Below are positions 43,859 to 52,669 of a stretch of DNA of 64,000 nucleotides, one piece after another. The position numbers and the translations under genes were made by a program. Origin of the DNA: Flavobacterium praedii (GTDB taxonomy: Bacteria > Bacteroidota > Bacteroidia > Flavobacteriales > Flavobacteriaceae); contig NZ_CP113948.1 of assembly GCF_026810365.1 (NCBI RefSeq), forward strand, positions 1,885,001-1,949,000, given 5' to 3'. Numbering within the stretch: position 1 is the stretch's first letter; each line of letters starts with the position of its first letter. A model generated the notes under the pieces. The model saw nothing but the letters and a program-made list of their open reading frames with translations. It did not search any database and had not been told where the DNA came from.

Positions 43859-44040
43859 ATTGTTTCCTTTTGTTATTTTAACAAATATAGGAGATGTTAT
43901 TTAAAATTTATTCTTAATTTTTTATACATACATTGTTTCGGTTCTAAATTAAGAGAATATTTTGCATTAATTATTTTTTTTAAACAGTTAAGTTCTTTAT
44001 TTAGTTAATTTTATAACCAAAAATTAAACTATTATTAACT

Positions 44041-46167
44041 ATGCAAATTTTTTCAAAACTATTTATTACTAGTTCGCTGTGTTTTGTTTTGTCGCTCCAA
44101 ACACAAACAACTAGTGCTCAATCCAATGAAGTAAAAATGACAAATCCATTATTACAAAAAAGTACTTTACAGTATCAAGCGCCTGATTTTAGTCTAATTA
44201 AAGACGAACATTTCAAACCAGCTTTTGAGTATGGCCTTAAAATTCACGATCAAGAAGTTGATGCTATTGCAAATAATGTTGCAAAACCTACATTTCAAAA
44301 TACGGTTTTGGCCTTAGAAACGTGTGGTGTTGACTTGACAAGAGCAGTTGGTCTTTTTTATAATCTAACAGGATCAAATACAAATCCTACCTTACAAGCT
44401 ATTGAAGCAGAATATGCTCCCATATTTTCAGGGCACAACGATAAGATTTATTTAAACAGTAAATTGTACAATCGATTTAAAGCAATTGATTTGAATAAAT
44501 TAAAAGGGGAAGACAAAAAACTAACTCAATATTATTTGCAACAATTTGAATTGGCTGGAGCTAATTTGTCTGATGCAGATAAAGAAAAAATGAAAAAAAT
44601 TAATGAAGAGTTAGCTACATTAAGTACTCTTTATGGAAATAAATTATTACTAGCTCGTAAAAATGCTGCTGTTGTATTTGATAATGTTACCGATTTAGAC
44701 GGACTTGGAGCAGATGAAATTGCAGCTGCCAGCGCAAAAGCAAAAGAAGCAGGTCTTGAAGGGAAGTATGTAATTGGTATCATGAATACTACGCAACAGC
44801 CGTTATTGTCAAGTTTAAAAAACAGAGCGTCTAGAGAAAAAATCTTTAAAGCCTCTTGGTATCGTGCCGAAAAGAATGATGAAGGAGATACTCGAGAAGT
44901 ATTAGAGAAAATAGCAAAATTGCGTTTGCAAAAAGCCAATTTAATGGGTAAGAAAAGTTTTGCCGAATGGAAATTGCAAGATCAAATGGCCGAAAAACCA
45001 GAGGCTGCAATGGAGTTATTAGCCAAAATTGCTGGTCCAGCAGTTGTAAAAGCCAAAGTGGAAGCTAAAGAAATACAAGATTTAATAGATTCTCAAAATG
45101 GAGGGTTTAAACTGGAGCCATGGGATTGGAATTTCTATGCAGAACAAGTACGCAAAGCCAAATATGACTTAGACGAAAGCCAAATTAAACCGTATTTCGA
45201 ATTGAATTCTGTTTTAGAAAATGGGGTTTTCTTTGCTGCCAAACAAATGTATGGGATCACTTTCAAAGAAAGAAAAGATCTACCAGTTTACAACCCAGAC
45301 GTAAAAGTGTATGAAGTTTTTGATGACAAAGGAACTTCAATCGCCATATATTACCTTGATTTTTATACCAGAGACAATAAAAATGGAGGAGCTTGGATGA
45401 ATAATATCGTGAGCCAATCCCATTATTTAAAACAAAAACCGGTAATCGTAAACGTGTATAATTTCTCCAAACCTGTCGATGGAAACCCATCATTAATCAG
45501 TTTTGATGATGTAATTACCATGTTTCATGAGTTCGGACATACACTTCACGGATTGTTTGCCAATCAACAATATGTTACTTTATCGGGAACATCGGTTCCT
45601 AGAGATTATGTAGAGTTTCCTTCTCAAATCAATGAACATGCAGCATTGGATCCGGTAGTTTTGAAGAATTATGCATTGCATTACCAAACCAAACAACCAA
45701 TACCACAAGAGTTAATTGATAAAATTAAAAAAGCAGAAACATTCAACAAAGGATATGATGTAACCGAATTGCTAGCTGCCGCGACTCTTGATATGGCTTG
45801 GCATAGTGTCGAAAAAGAGTCTGATTTCAAACCCGCTTTAGTATTCGAGAAAGAAGCACTAGAGAAATACGGATTATTGGTCAATGAAGTGCCTACACGT
45901 TACCACACGCCTTATTTTGCACATGTTTGGGGAGGCGGATACTCAGCTGGGTATTATGCTTACACTTGGTCAAAAACCTTAGATTACAACGCCTTCGACT
46001 GGATGCAAGCCAATGGTGGTATGACAAGGGCAAACTGCGAACGTTTCAAAAAATACATTTTGTCAGTAGGAAACAGTGTTGATTTAAACAAAGCTTTCAA
46101 AGATTTTATTGGTCATGACATGCAAACAGAACCGTATTTGAAAAACGCGGGACTATCAGCAAAATAA
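44041..46167 (+). CDS. dcp: M3 family metallopeptidase (peptidyl-dipeptidase Dcp)
   Basis: A 708-residue zinc peptidase with an N-terminal export signal (about 1-27; FITSSLCFVLSLQTQTTSAQ). The catalytic HEFGH is at 496-500 (FHEFGHTLHGLFA), with the downstream third ligand Glu in FPSQINEHAALDP. It releases dipeptides from the C-termini of peptides in the periplasm. The length and conserved YHTPYFAHVWGGGYSAGYYA block near the C-terminus are typical. A family B element follows the stop after 55 bp. Confidence 0.94.
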   Translation: MQIFSKLFITSSLCFVLSLQTQTTSAQSNEVKMTNPLLQKSTLQYQAPDFSLIKDEHFKPAFEYGLKIHDQEVDAIANNVAKPTFQNTVLALETCGVDLTRAVGLFYNLTGSNTNPTLQAIEAEYAPIFSGHNDKIYLNSKLYNRFKAIDLNKLKGEDKKLTQYYLQQFELAGANLSDADKEKMKKINEELATLSTLYGNKLLLARKNAAVVFDNVTDLDGLGADEIAAASAKAKEAGLEGKYVIGIMNTTQQPLLSSLKNRASREKIFKASWYRAEKNDEGDTREVLEKIAKLRLQKANLMGKKSFAEWKLQDQMAEKPEAAMELLAKIAGPAVVKAKVEAKEIQDLIDSQNGGFKLEPWDWNFYAEQVRKAKYDLDESQIKPYFELNSVLENGVFFAAKQMYGITFKERKDLPVYNPDVKVYEVFDDKGTSIAIYYLDFYTRDNKNGGAWMNNIVSQSHYLKQKPVIVNVYNFSKPVDGNPSLISFDDVITMFHEFGHTLHGLFANQQYVTLSGTSVPRDYVEFPSQINEHAALDPVVLKNYALHYQTKQPIPQELIDKIKKAETFNKGYDVTELLAAATLDMAWHSVEKESDFKPALVFEKEALEKYGLLVNEVPTRYHTPYFAHVWGGGYSAGYYAYTWSKTLDYNAFDWMQANGGMTRANCERFKKYILSVGNSVDLNKAFKDFIGHDMQTEPYLKNAGLSAK

Positions 46168-46221
46168 TTTTAAAATATTCATAATATCAAAATGGCATTC
46201 GAAAGGATGTCATTTTTTTTT

Positions 46222-46312
46222 TGGAGCAATTTCCAGCTATCCGTTGCAATCTTTTTTGGTCTCGTTAGAAAAAAACGAGACCAAAAAAGGATTTCCTCTT
46301 CTATCTGGGCTA
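46222..46312 (+). repeat. Family B structured element, copy 4
   Basis: GGAGCAATTTCCAGCTATCC at the left and ATTTCCTCTTCTATCTGGGC at the right. The interior is a perfect 15-bp hairpin, TTTTTTGGTCTCGTT / AACGAGACCAAAAAA (46251-46288), whose sequence is unrelated to the hairpins of copies 1-3. It follows the dcp stop by 55 bp in sense orientation. Confidence 0.75.
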
Positions 46313-46426
46313 TCGAGATCCGTTAGAAAATTAACACCTTTAGAATTTAGATTTTTTTATACTTTTACAAAAAATAAAACGCATTTGTATTAACTCTTTT
46401 TTCTATCTTCTAACCTCTACCCTTAA

Positions 46427-47089
46427 ATGTCTTCACACCATATCGTTCGCGACGACCAAGAACCCGCTTTAATAATTGCAAACGGAGCTGCTTGTCACCC
46501 AGAATTACTAGGACAATTACTCGAATGGTCTCCTTTGGTTATTGTATTGGACTCCGCTATGGAACGCGTCATGGAATTAGACATCAAAGTCGATGTGTTA
46601 TTGGGTGATTTTGATAGAGGATTTGAACCCGAAAAATATCAAACCACACAATATCCAATAGAAATCATTCACACTCCTGATCAAAACAAAACTGATTTGG
46701 AAAAAGCCTTAGATTACCTAATTGAAAGACAAATCCCAGCTGTAAATGTCATTTGGGCAACAGGCAGAAGAGCCGATCACACCATTACTAATCTCACCAA
46801 TATCGTTCGTTATAGAAATTTAATCAAAATTGTTATTCTCGACGATCACTCCAAAATATTTTTACTCCCCAATACCTTCGAAAAATGGTACACCGCAGGA
46901 ACGCCAATTTCCCTAATTCCTATTGGAGTTGTAAACGGAATTTATTCTAAAAATTTAGTTTATCCTTTAGAAAATGACACCTTGACCATGGGCTATCGAA
47001 CAGGAAGCAGTAATGAAGTTGAAAAAGACGGAATTGTAACTATTAATCATCGCGATGGTGATTTGTTGTTGATGGAATGCATAGATTAG
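46427..47089 (+). CDS. Thiamine pyrophosphokinase
   Basis: A 220-residue enzyme that transfers a pyrophosphate from ATP to thiamine. The catalytic block VDVLLGDFDRGFEP (Asp residues bind Mg-ATP), DQNKTDLEKALDYL and TGRRADHTITNL are diagnostic. The C-terminal beta domain (about 130-220) binds thiamine. The start at MSSHHIVRDDQEPAL fits the family. No TPP riboswitch consensus was seen upstream. Single gene. Confidence 0.9.
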   Translation: MSSHHIVRDDQEPALIIANGAACHPELLGQLLEWSPLVIVLDSAMERVMELDIKVDVLLGDFDRGFEPEKYQTTQYPIEIIHTPDQNKTDLEKALDYLIERQIPAVNVIWATGRRADHTITNLTNIVRYRNLIKIVILDDHSKIFLLPNTFEKWYTAGTPISLIPIGVVNGIYSKNLVYPLENDTLTMGYRTGSSNEVEKDGIVTINHRDGDLLLMECID

Positions 47090-47309
47090 TAAAAATCTAG
47101 AAATCAAAGCACTAAAACGGCAGTGATTTTAAACTTTATATAAAAAAAATCAATCAAATAAGTAAACTTTATTTTTATTTGAAAACATTTTTTTCAAACA
47201 CATAATTCTTAACACATTTACTTTCAAGTACTTTAAAATAATCATTCTAATATATACAAACAAAAACAGCTGTATATAGACGTTATAACGATAACAAAAA
47301 AGGATTGAC

Positions 47310-47317
47310 TATCTTTG
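47310..47317 (+). promoter_or_regulatory. -7 box (TATCTTTG) of rlmF
   Basis: TATCTTTG matches TAnnTTTG, 16 nt before the ATG at 47334. Confidence 0.65.
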
Positions 47318-47333
47318 CAGCGAAATTTAGGAA

Positions 47334-48281
47334 ATGAAATCAACAAAGAATACCGAAAAAACAACTTTACATCCAAGAAATCTACATAGATTCGGATATA
47401 ACTTTGAACAATTAGCACTAAATTACCCCAAGTTGGGCGAATTTGTTTCTATCAATGAACATGATATTGAAACAATCGATTTTAGTAATCCAGAAGCGGT
47501 AAAAGCACTAAATAATGCTTTATTAATTACTAATTATGAGATTCAAAATTGGGATATTCCAAAGGATTTTTTATGTCCTCCCATTCCTGGCAGAGCAGAC
47601 TATATACATTACCTTGCCGATTTATTGGCAACAACCAATAATGGCGTAATTCCTGAAGGAGAAAATGTAGTTGGACTTGACATTGGTATTGGAGCCAATT
47701 GCATTTATCCTATTCTTGGGAATGCTATTTATGGATGGTCATTCGTTGGTACTGATATTGATGAAAATGCAATTCAGAATTGCAAAAAAATTATCGAACA
47801 AAATCCAAAATTAGTAGAAGCGGTAAGCTTACAATTACAAGTAAACTCCCGTTTTATTTTCAAGAATATAATTGAACCCGAAGACAAATTCACTTTTACT
47901 ATCTGCAATCCTCCTTTTCATTCTTCCTCCGAAGAAGCAACAAAAAGCAGCATTCGAAAAGTTAATAATTTGACTCCAAATACTCCCAAAACTGCAAAAC
48001 CAGTCCTTAATTTTGGTGGACAAAATGCAGAATTGTGGTGCGAAGGCGGTGAATTGGGTTTTATCAAACAGATGATTTATGAAAGTGCCAAATATCCAAT
48101 GCAATGTCTTTGGTTTACGACTTTGGTTTCCAAACAATCCAACTTGAATACAATCTACAAAACGCTGAACAATGTAGCCGCTATTCATAAAACTATTGAA
48201 ATGGCTCAAGGCCAAAAAACAAGCCGAATCGTTGCATGGACATTTATGACCGAAGCACAACAAAAAGCTTGGAAATTTTAA
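47334..48281 (+). CDS. rlmF: 23S rRNA (adenine-1618-N6)-methyltransferase
   Basis: A 315-residue SAM-dependent methylase. FDF-like N-terminal NLHRFGYNFEQLALNYP, cofactor loop VVGLDIGIGANCIYPILG and the catalytic ICNPPFHSSSEEA (NPPF motif of N6-adenine methylases) are present, with QKTSRIVAWTF near the C-terminus. It modifies A1618 of 23S rRNA. Full length. Single gene. Confidence 0.94.
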   Translation: MKSTKNTEKTTLHPRNLHRFGYNFEQLALNYPKLGEFVSINEHDIETIDFSNPEAVKALNNALLITNYEIQNWDIPKDFLCPPIPGRADYIHYLADLLATTNNGVIPEGENVVGLDIGIGANCIYPILGNAIYGWSFVGTDIDENAIQNCKKIIEQNPKLVEAVSLQLQVNSRFIFKNIIEPEDKFTFTICNPPFHSSSEEATKSSIRKVNNLTPNTPKTAKPVLNFGGQNAELWCEGGELGFIKQMIYESAKYPMQCLWFTTLVSKQSNLNTIYKTLNNVAAIHKTIEMAQGQKTSRIVAWTFMTEAQQKAWKF

Positions 48282-48442
48282 AAAAATCCCATAACACAAA
48301 AAAAACAGAACCCAAAGATTTCGAATTTTTCAATTTTATTTTTAACCCATATTTATGAAATCTAGGGTATAATTTAAACTGAAAACTTAACAAATTAAAT
48401 CGTTTTCTTTATAAACATTAATAATAGGCATTAAAAACAAAA

Positions 48443-48470
48443 ACCCTTCGAGTGCAAGACTTCAAAGGGT
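48443..48470. terminator. Weak hairpin after rlmF
   Basis: ACCCTT-cga and tc-AAAGGGT pair over a loop of about 12 nt. It lies 162 bp after the rlmF stop with no clean T run. Confidence 0.4.
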
Positions 48471-48547
48471 ATAAAATAAATCATTTCGAACTAAAAGTTC
48501 CATATAATTGTAAAGCAAATTTAATCTAAAAGGTTATACAATTTTAA

Positions 48548-48610
48548 TTGACTACAGATTAAAAATATTACACAAATTAATCGATGATAATACATTTAAT
48601 CTGTAGTCAA
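48548..48610. repeat. Perfect 16-bp inverted repeat
   Basis: TTGACTACAGATTAAA (48548-48563) and TTTAATCTGTAGTCAA (48595-48610) are exact complements around a 31-nt loop. Followed on the + strand by AGATTTTTTT. It ends 11 bp from the stop of the minus-strand gene at 48622, and may terminate both strands or be an inserted element. Confidence 0.6.
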
Positions 48611-48621
48611 AGATTTTTTTA

Positions 48622-49053
48622 TTATAATTTAACTGTCAATCCAAGCCCTCCGGTTCCTCCTGAAGCACTTCCTCCACCAAGTTCCAAGTAAACACCCCAT
48701 TTATCATTCCAAAACCATCTTCCACCAACTTGAAGCCCTACATCAATATCATTGTCTTTATTGTCATTTCCATTGTAAATTGCATAACCTGCAACTGCTC
48801 CACCATAAACGTCCCAAGAACTGTTGGTAATTCCAAATAAATTATCAAAATAATAATTAGCTTTAAGATGTAATGTTAACCAGTCAAGATTAAAATTGGT
48901 TGATGCACCAGGAGCAATGGTTATGTCCTTATGAACTGGAATTTCATAATTAGCACCTACAAGTCCAAAATTTAATTCCTTCCTAGCTTGACTAAATACA
49001 TTAATAGTCAAAAATGCAAAAATTAACGAGCAAAATAAAGTTGTTTTTTTCAT
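48622..49053 (-). CDS. Small outer-membrane beta-barrel-like protein
   Basis: A 143-residue protein with a signal peptide (about 1-22, ending NVFSQA). The mature region alternates in a beta-strand pattern (LTLHLKANYYFDNLFGI, DIDVGLQVGGRWFWND, WGVYLELGGG) and ends with a glycine-rich stretch and GLTVKL, as in small eight-stranded barrels. I do not recognise a named family. It has its own -7 box (49092-49099). Function unknown. Confidence 0.7.
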   Translation of the reverse strand: MKKTTLFCSLIFAFLTINVFSQARKELNFGLVGANYEIPVHKDITIAPGASTNFNLDWLTLHLKANYYFDNLFGITNSSWDVYGGAVAGYAIYNGNDNKDNDIDVGLQVGGRWFWNDKWGVYLELGGGSASGGTGGLGLTVKL

Positions 49054-49091
49054 GATTACTACTGTTTAATTGTTAATACTTAGTGTTTTAA

Positions 49092-49099
49092 CAAATTTA
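49092..49099 (-). promoter_or_regulatory. -7 box (TAAATTTG) of the small barrel gene
   Basis: Minus-strand TAAATTTG matches TAnnTTTG, 38 nt before the ATG. Confidence 0.55.
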
Positions 49100-49208
49100 T
49101 AAAAAAACTACTTATTAAATATATTAGTACCATTAAAATATACAAACAAAGAATGAGTTTTAGTATGTTTTAATTAGTAACTAAACTCTTTTATCAAAAT
49201 TTCATTTG

Positions 49209-49216
49209 TAACTTTG
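49209..49216 (+). promoter_or_regulatory. -7 box (TAACTTTG) of uvrB
   Basis: TAACTTTG matches TAnnTTTG, 18 nt before the ATG at 49235. No LexA-like box was identified. Confidence 0.65.
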
Positions 49217-49234
49217 TTTTTCGAAAAACACTAA

Positions 49235-51226
49235 ATGAAATTCCAAGTCGTATCCGAATACCAACCCAAAGGTGATCAGCCACAAGCCATTGAAAAATTA
49301 GTTCAAGGCATTGAAGCAGGCGAACAATTTCAAACTTTACTGGGTGTTACTGGTTCTGGAAAAACATTTACAGTGGCCAATGTCATTCAGGAAATACAAC
49401 GCCCTACATTGGTTTTGGCACACAATAAAACCTTGGCAGCTCAATTATACTCCGAGTTCAAACAGTTTTTCCCCAATAATGCGGTGGAATATTTCGTATC
49501 CTATTACGATTATTACCAACCCGAAGCTTTTATGCCTGTAACTGGTGTTTTCATCGAAAAAGATTTATCGATCAATGAAGAGCTAGAAAAAATGCGTTTA
49601 AGCACCACCTCTTCCCTACTTTCTGGGCGAAGAGATATTTTGGTAGTCGCTTCCGTTTCTTGCATTTACGGTATTGGAAATCCTGTAGAGTTCCAAAAGA
49701 ATGTGATTGCAATCGAAAGAAACCAAATGATTTCCAGAACCAAATTATTACACAGTTTGGTTCAAAGTCTGTATTCTAGAACTGAAGCCGATTTTACACC
49801 TGGAAATTTCCGTATCAAAGGAGACATTGTTGAAATATATCCAAGTTATGCAGATGATGCTTTTCGAATTCACTTTTTTGGAGATGAAATCGAAGAAATG
49901 GAAAGCTTTAATGTAAAAACATCCAAAGTCATCGAGCGATTCGAAAAACTCACCATATATCCCGCCAATATGTTTGTGACCTCCCCTGATGTGTTGCAAA
50001 ATGCGATTTGGGAAATCCAACAGGATTTGGTCAAACAAGTGGATTATTTCAAAGAAATTGGCAAACATTTGGAAGCCAAACGACTCGAAGAACGCACTAA
50101 TTTTGATTTGGAAATGATTCGGGAATTGGGTTATTGCTCTGGAATTGAAAATTATTCTCGTTACCTTGACGGAAGAGAATCGGGATCAAGACCTTTTTGC
50201 TTATTGGATTATTTCCCAAAAGATTATTTGATGGTTGTGGATGAAAGTCACGTAACCCTTTCGCAAGTGCACGCTATGTACGGAGGTGACAGAAGCCGAA
50301 AAGAAAATTTAGTGGAATATGGTTTTCGTTTGCCGGCAGCAATGGACAACCGCCCTTTGAAATTTGACGAATTTGAAGCGATGCAAAATCAAGTCATCTA
50401 TGTATCAGCAACACCGGCTGACTATGAACTACAAAAATGTGAAGGTATATATGTAGAACAAGTTATTCGCCCAACAGGATTATTGGATCCTATAATTGAA
50501 ATACGTCCTAGCTTGAACCAGATTGATGATTTGATTGAAGAAATTCAACAACGTTGTGAATTGGATGAACGAGTTTTGGTCACCACTTTAACCAAAAGAA
50601 TGGCAGAAGAACTCGCCAAATACTTAACGAAAGTTTCTATTCGTTGTCGTTACATCCACTCTGATGTCGATACATTGGAACGAATCGAAATCATGCAGGA
50701 TTTACGAAAAGGATTGTTTGATGTTTTGATTGGAGTCAACTTATTACGTGAAGGATTGGATTTACCGGAGGTTTCCCTAGTAGCAATACTCGATGCTGAC
50801 AAAGAAGGTTTCTTGAGAAGCCATAGATCGCTAACACAAACCATAGGTCGTGCCGCGAGAAACCTTAATGGAAAAGCCATAATGTATGCTGATAAAATCA
50901 CCAACAGTATGCAAAAAACCATTGATGAAACCAATTATCGTAGAACCAAACAAATCAATTATAACACTGAAAATAATGTAGTTCCACAAGCATTGAATAA
51001 AAAAATTGAAAGTGCCTTTACCAATAATAAATTGGTAGAATATGAATTAGGACATATTATGAATGCAGCTGCTGAACCTGAAACAGCGTATATGTCTAAA
51101 CCTGATTTAGAAAAACTCATTCGCGAAAAACGAAAAGCAATGGAAAAAGCTGCAAAAGATTTAGACTTTATGCAAGCTGCAAAATTTAGAGATGAAATTA
51201 AAGCTTTACAAGCAAAAATCCATTAA
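49235..51226 (+). CDS. uvrB: Excinuclease ABC subunit B
   Basis: A 663-residue UvrB, the damage-verifying helicase-like subunit of nucleotide excision repair. Walker A GVTGSGKTF (38-46), the beta-hairpin region YYDYYQPEAFMP that threads DNA, DEXX motif VVDESHVTL, the helicase motif TIGRAARNLNG and the C-terminal UVR motif (about 620-660; EKLIREKRKAMEKAAKDLDF) that binds UvrC are all visible. Convergent with the TerB gene, with the two stop codons overlapping by 4 bp. Confidence 0.97.
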   Translation: MKFQVVSEYQPKGDQPQAIEKLVQGIEAGEQFQTLLGVTGSGKTFTVANVIQEIQRPTLVLAHNKTLAAQLYSEFKQFFPNNAVEYFVSYYDYYQPEAFMPVTGVFIEKDLSINEELEKMRLSTTSSLLSGRRDILVVASVSCIYGIGNPVEFQKNVIAIERNQMISRTKLLHSLVQSLYSRTEADFTPGNFRIKGDIVEIYPSYADDAFRIHFFGDEIEEMESFNVKTSKVIERFEKLTIYPANMFVTSPDVLQNAIWEIQQDLVKQVDYFKEIGKHLEAKRLEERTNFDLEMIRELGYCSGIENYSRYLDGRESGSRPFCLLDYFPKDYLMVVDESHVTLSQVHAMYGGDRSRKENLVEYGFRLPAAMDNRPLKFDEFEAMQNQVIYVSATPADYELQKCEGIYVEQVIRPTGLLDPIIEIRPSLNQIDDLIEEIQQRCELDERVLVTTLTKRMAEELAKYLTKVSIRCRYIHSDVDTLERIEIMQDLRKGLFDVLIGVNLLREGLDLPEVSLVAILDADKEGFLRSHRSLTQTIGRAARNLNGKAIMYADKITNSMQKTIDETNYRRTKQINYNTENNVVPQALNKKIESAFTNNKLVEYELGHIMNAAAEPETAYMSKPDLEKLIREKRKAMEKAAKDLDFMQAAKFRDEIKALQAKIH

Positions 51227-51633
51227 TTCAACTGCTCTTGAAAATGATTTAATAATACCTGAGGTGAAATTAATGCACTTGGAGATGTTTTCATTAGTTT
51301 AAGAATACGATTGGTGGCACTTGGATTCAATCCCATATTAATTGCAATTTGACGTATAGCCTCTTCTTCTTTTTGATGTAGCACACCATCAACGTGCATC
51401 AACAATGCCAAACGATAAAATTGTTGAATCCTTTCAAATTCAGATTTTATAACACCAGTTGGTAATTCTTGATGAAACAACTCGTTGAACTCTTTTTTGC
51501 TGATTCCTAATTCTTGAGCAACAATCCATACAAATTGATATTCGCGTTCATGTAATCTACCATCAACAACTGAAAATGCAATCATTTCAGACAATAAATT
51601 GATTTTTTGTTCGTGTGTATTCATACTTATCAT
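51223..51633 (-). CDS. TerB-like helical protein
   Basis: A 136-residue all-helical protein. LLSEMIAFSVVDGRLHEREY and ALLMHVDGVLHQKEEEAIRQ are two copies of the acidic, metal-binding helix pair of the TerB superfamily (tellurite resistance / envelope stress). The rest follows the TerB helical array. No ter operon partners are nearby, so a specific tellurite role is not supported. The stop codon overlaps that of uvrB by 4 bp. Confidence 0.75.
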   Translation of the reverse strand: MISMNTHEQKINLLSEMIAFSVVDGRLHEREYQFVWIVAQELGISKKEFNELFHQELPTGVIKSEFERIQQFYRLALLMHVDGVLHQKEEEAIRQIAINMGLNPSATNRILKLMKTSPSALISPQVLLNHFQEQLN

Positions 51634-51683
51634 TAATTTTAGCTAAAATATTCTTTTTTTCTAAATCTAAAAATTAAATCGCC

Positions 51684-52490
51684 TTGAAATTAATTTACTT
51701 CCTACCACTACTTCTATTTATTTGCAAAACTAAGGCACAGGAAAGCACCGCGTCTAAACAAGTTTCTACTTTTACAATTGAAGCTCCACAATTGAAAACG
51801 AGTAGAAAAATTTGGTTGTACTTACCTAAAAACTACGAAACTTCTACCAAAAAATATCCTGTGATTTACATGCATGATGCTCAAAATCTTTTTGATGCTA
51901 AAACCTCTTTTGCAGGCGAATGGAATGTAGATGAAAAGTTAGACAGTATGAGCGCACAAGTAATTGTGGTTGGTATTGAAAACGGAGGAGAGAAACGCTT
52001 GGAAGAATTAACACCTTATAAAAATGAAAAATACGGTGGAGGAAATGCCGATAAATACCTTGAATTTATTGTCAATACCTTAAAACCTGAAATTGACAAA
52101 AAATACCGAACCAAACCCAATGCCAAAAACACCATCATTATGGGCAGTTCTTTGGGTGGATTAACTTCTTTTTATGCCGTTGTCAAATATCCTGAAGTGT
52201 TCGGGAAAGCAGGTGTTTTTTCTCCCGCTTTTTGGATCAACCGAAAAGACATAAATGATTTTATGACAGACAGCAAAAAACTAAAAGCTAAAATTTATTT
52301 CCTTTGTGGGGATTCTGAAGGAGATGATGACGATATGGTAAATGATCTCAACCACATGGAATTACTACTGAACACTAACCGTTGTTATTGCTTAAATTTA
52401 AACAAAAAAGTAATTGTAAAAGGCGGCCATCACAACGAAAAATTATGGCGGGACGGTTTTGCAAATGCCATTGTTTGGTTGGGATATTAA
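51684..52490 (+). CDS. Secreted alpha/beta hydrolase (esterase D / IroE-like)
   Basis: A 268-residue esterase. There is no ATG, so a TTG at 51684 begins the signal peptide (KLIYFLPLLLFICKTKAQES). Core motifs: IYMHDAQNLFD, VVGIENGGEKRLEELTPY, nucleophile Ser in IMGSSLGGLTSFYAVVKYP, acid in FLCGDSEGDDDDM and a C-terminal His in KGGHHNEKLWRDGF. It belongs to the putative esterase group that includes trilactone hydrolases (IroE, Fes) and S-formylglutathione hydrolase. Substrate unknown. Family A copy 3 lies 39 bp after its stop, in the opposite orientation. Confidence 0.85.
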   Translation: MKLIYFLPLLLFICKTKAQESTASKQVSTFTIEAPQLKTSRKIWLYLPKNYETSTKKYPVIYMHDAQNLFDAKTSFAGEWNVDEKLDSMSAQVIVVGIENGGEKRLEELTPYKNEKYGGGNADKYLEFIVNTLKPEIDKKYRTKPNAKNTIIMGSSLGGLTSFYAVVKYPEVFGKAGVFSPAFWINRKDINDFMTDSKKLKAKIYFLCGDSEGDDDDMVNDLNHMELLLNTNRCYCLNLNKKVIVKGGHHNEKLWRDGFANAIVWLGY

Positions 52491-52528
52491 TGACTTTCAT
52501 TTATTTCCAAAAAAAGATCTTGAAATGT

Positions 52529-52643
52529 GCGTGAAGGATAGAAGCAAACTACCGAAGTAGTGCGTATAGCCTGACAGCATAAAAAGAAAGGGCCAACTCA
52601 TCAGTACGAAGAGTAGGCCCTCTCTTTTTATGGTGGCACGCCC
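52529..52643 (-). repeat. Family A structured element, copy 3
   Basis: 115 bp, minus-strand sense. Outer GCGTG/CACGC pairing (52529-52533 with 52637-52641). Hairpin 1: GGGCC-a-ACTC (52590-52599) with GAGT-a-GGCCC (52611-52620). Hairpin 2: ACTAC-cgaa-GTAGT (52548-52561), which on the minus strand is again a TTCG loop. It lies 26 bp after the stop of the TlpA-like gene, in that gene's sense direction. Confidence 0.75.
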
Positions 52644-52669
52644 AAAAAAACATTCAATGAGTAAATAGT

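Noticed and set aside
46168..46426. TPP riboswitch before thiamine pyrophosphokinase
   Set aside because: The structured sequence in the gap is family B copy 4; the conserved THI-box strings (CUGAGA, ACCUGAUCUGG) are not present.
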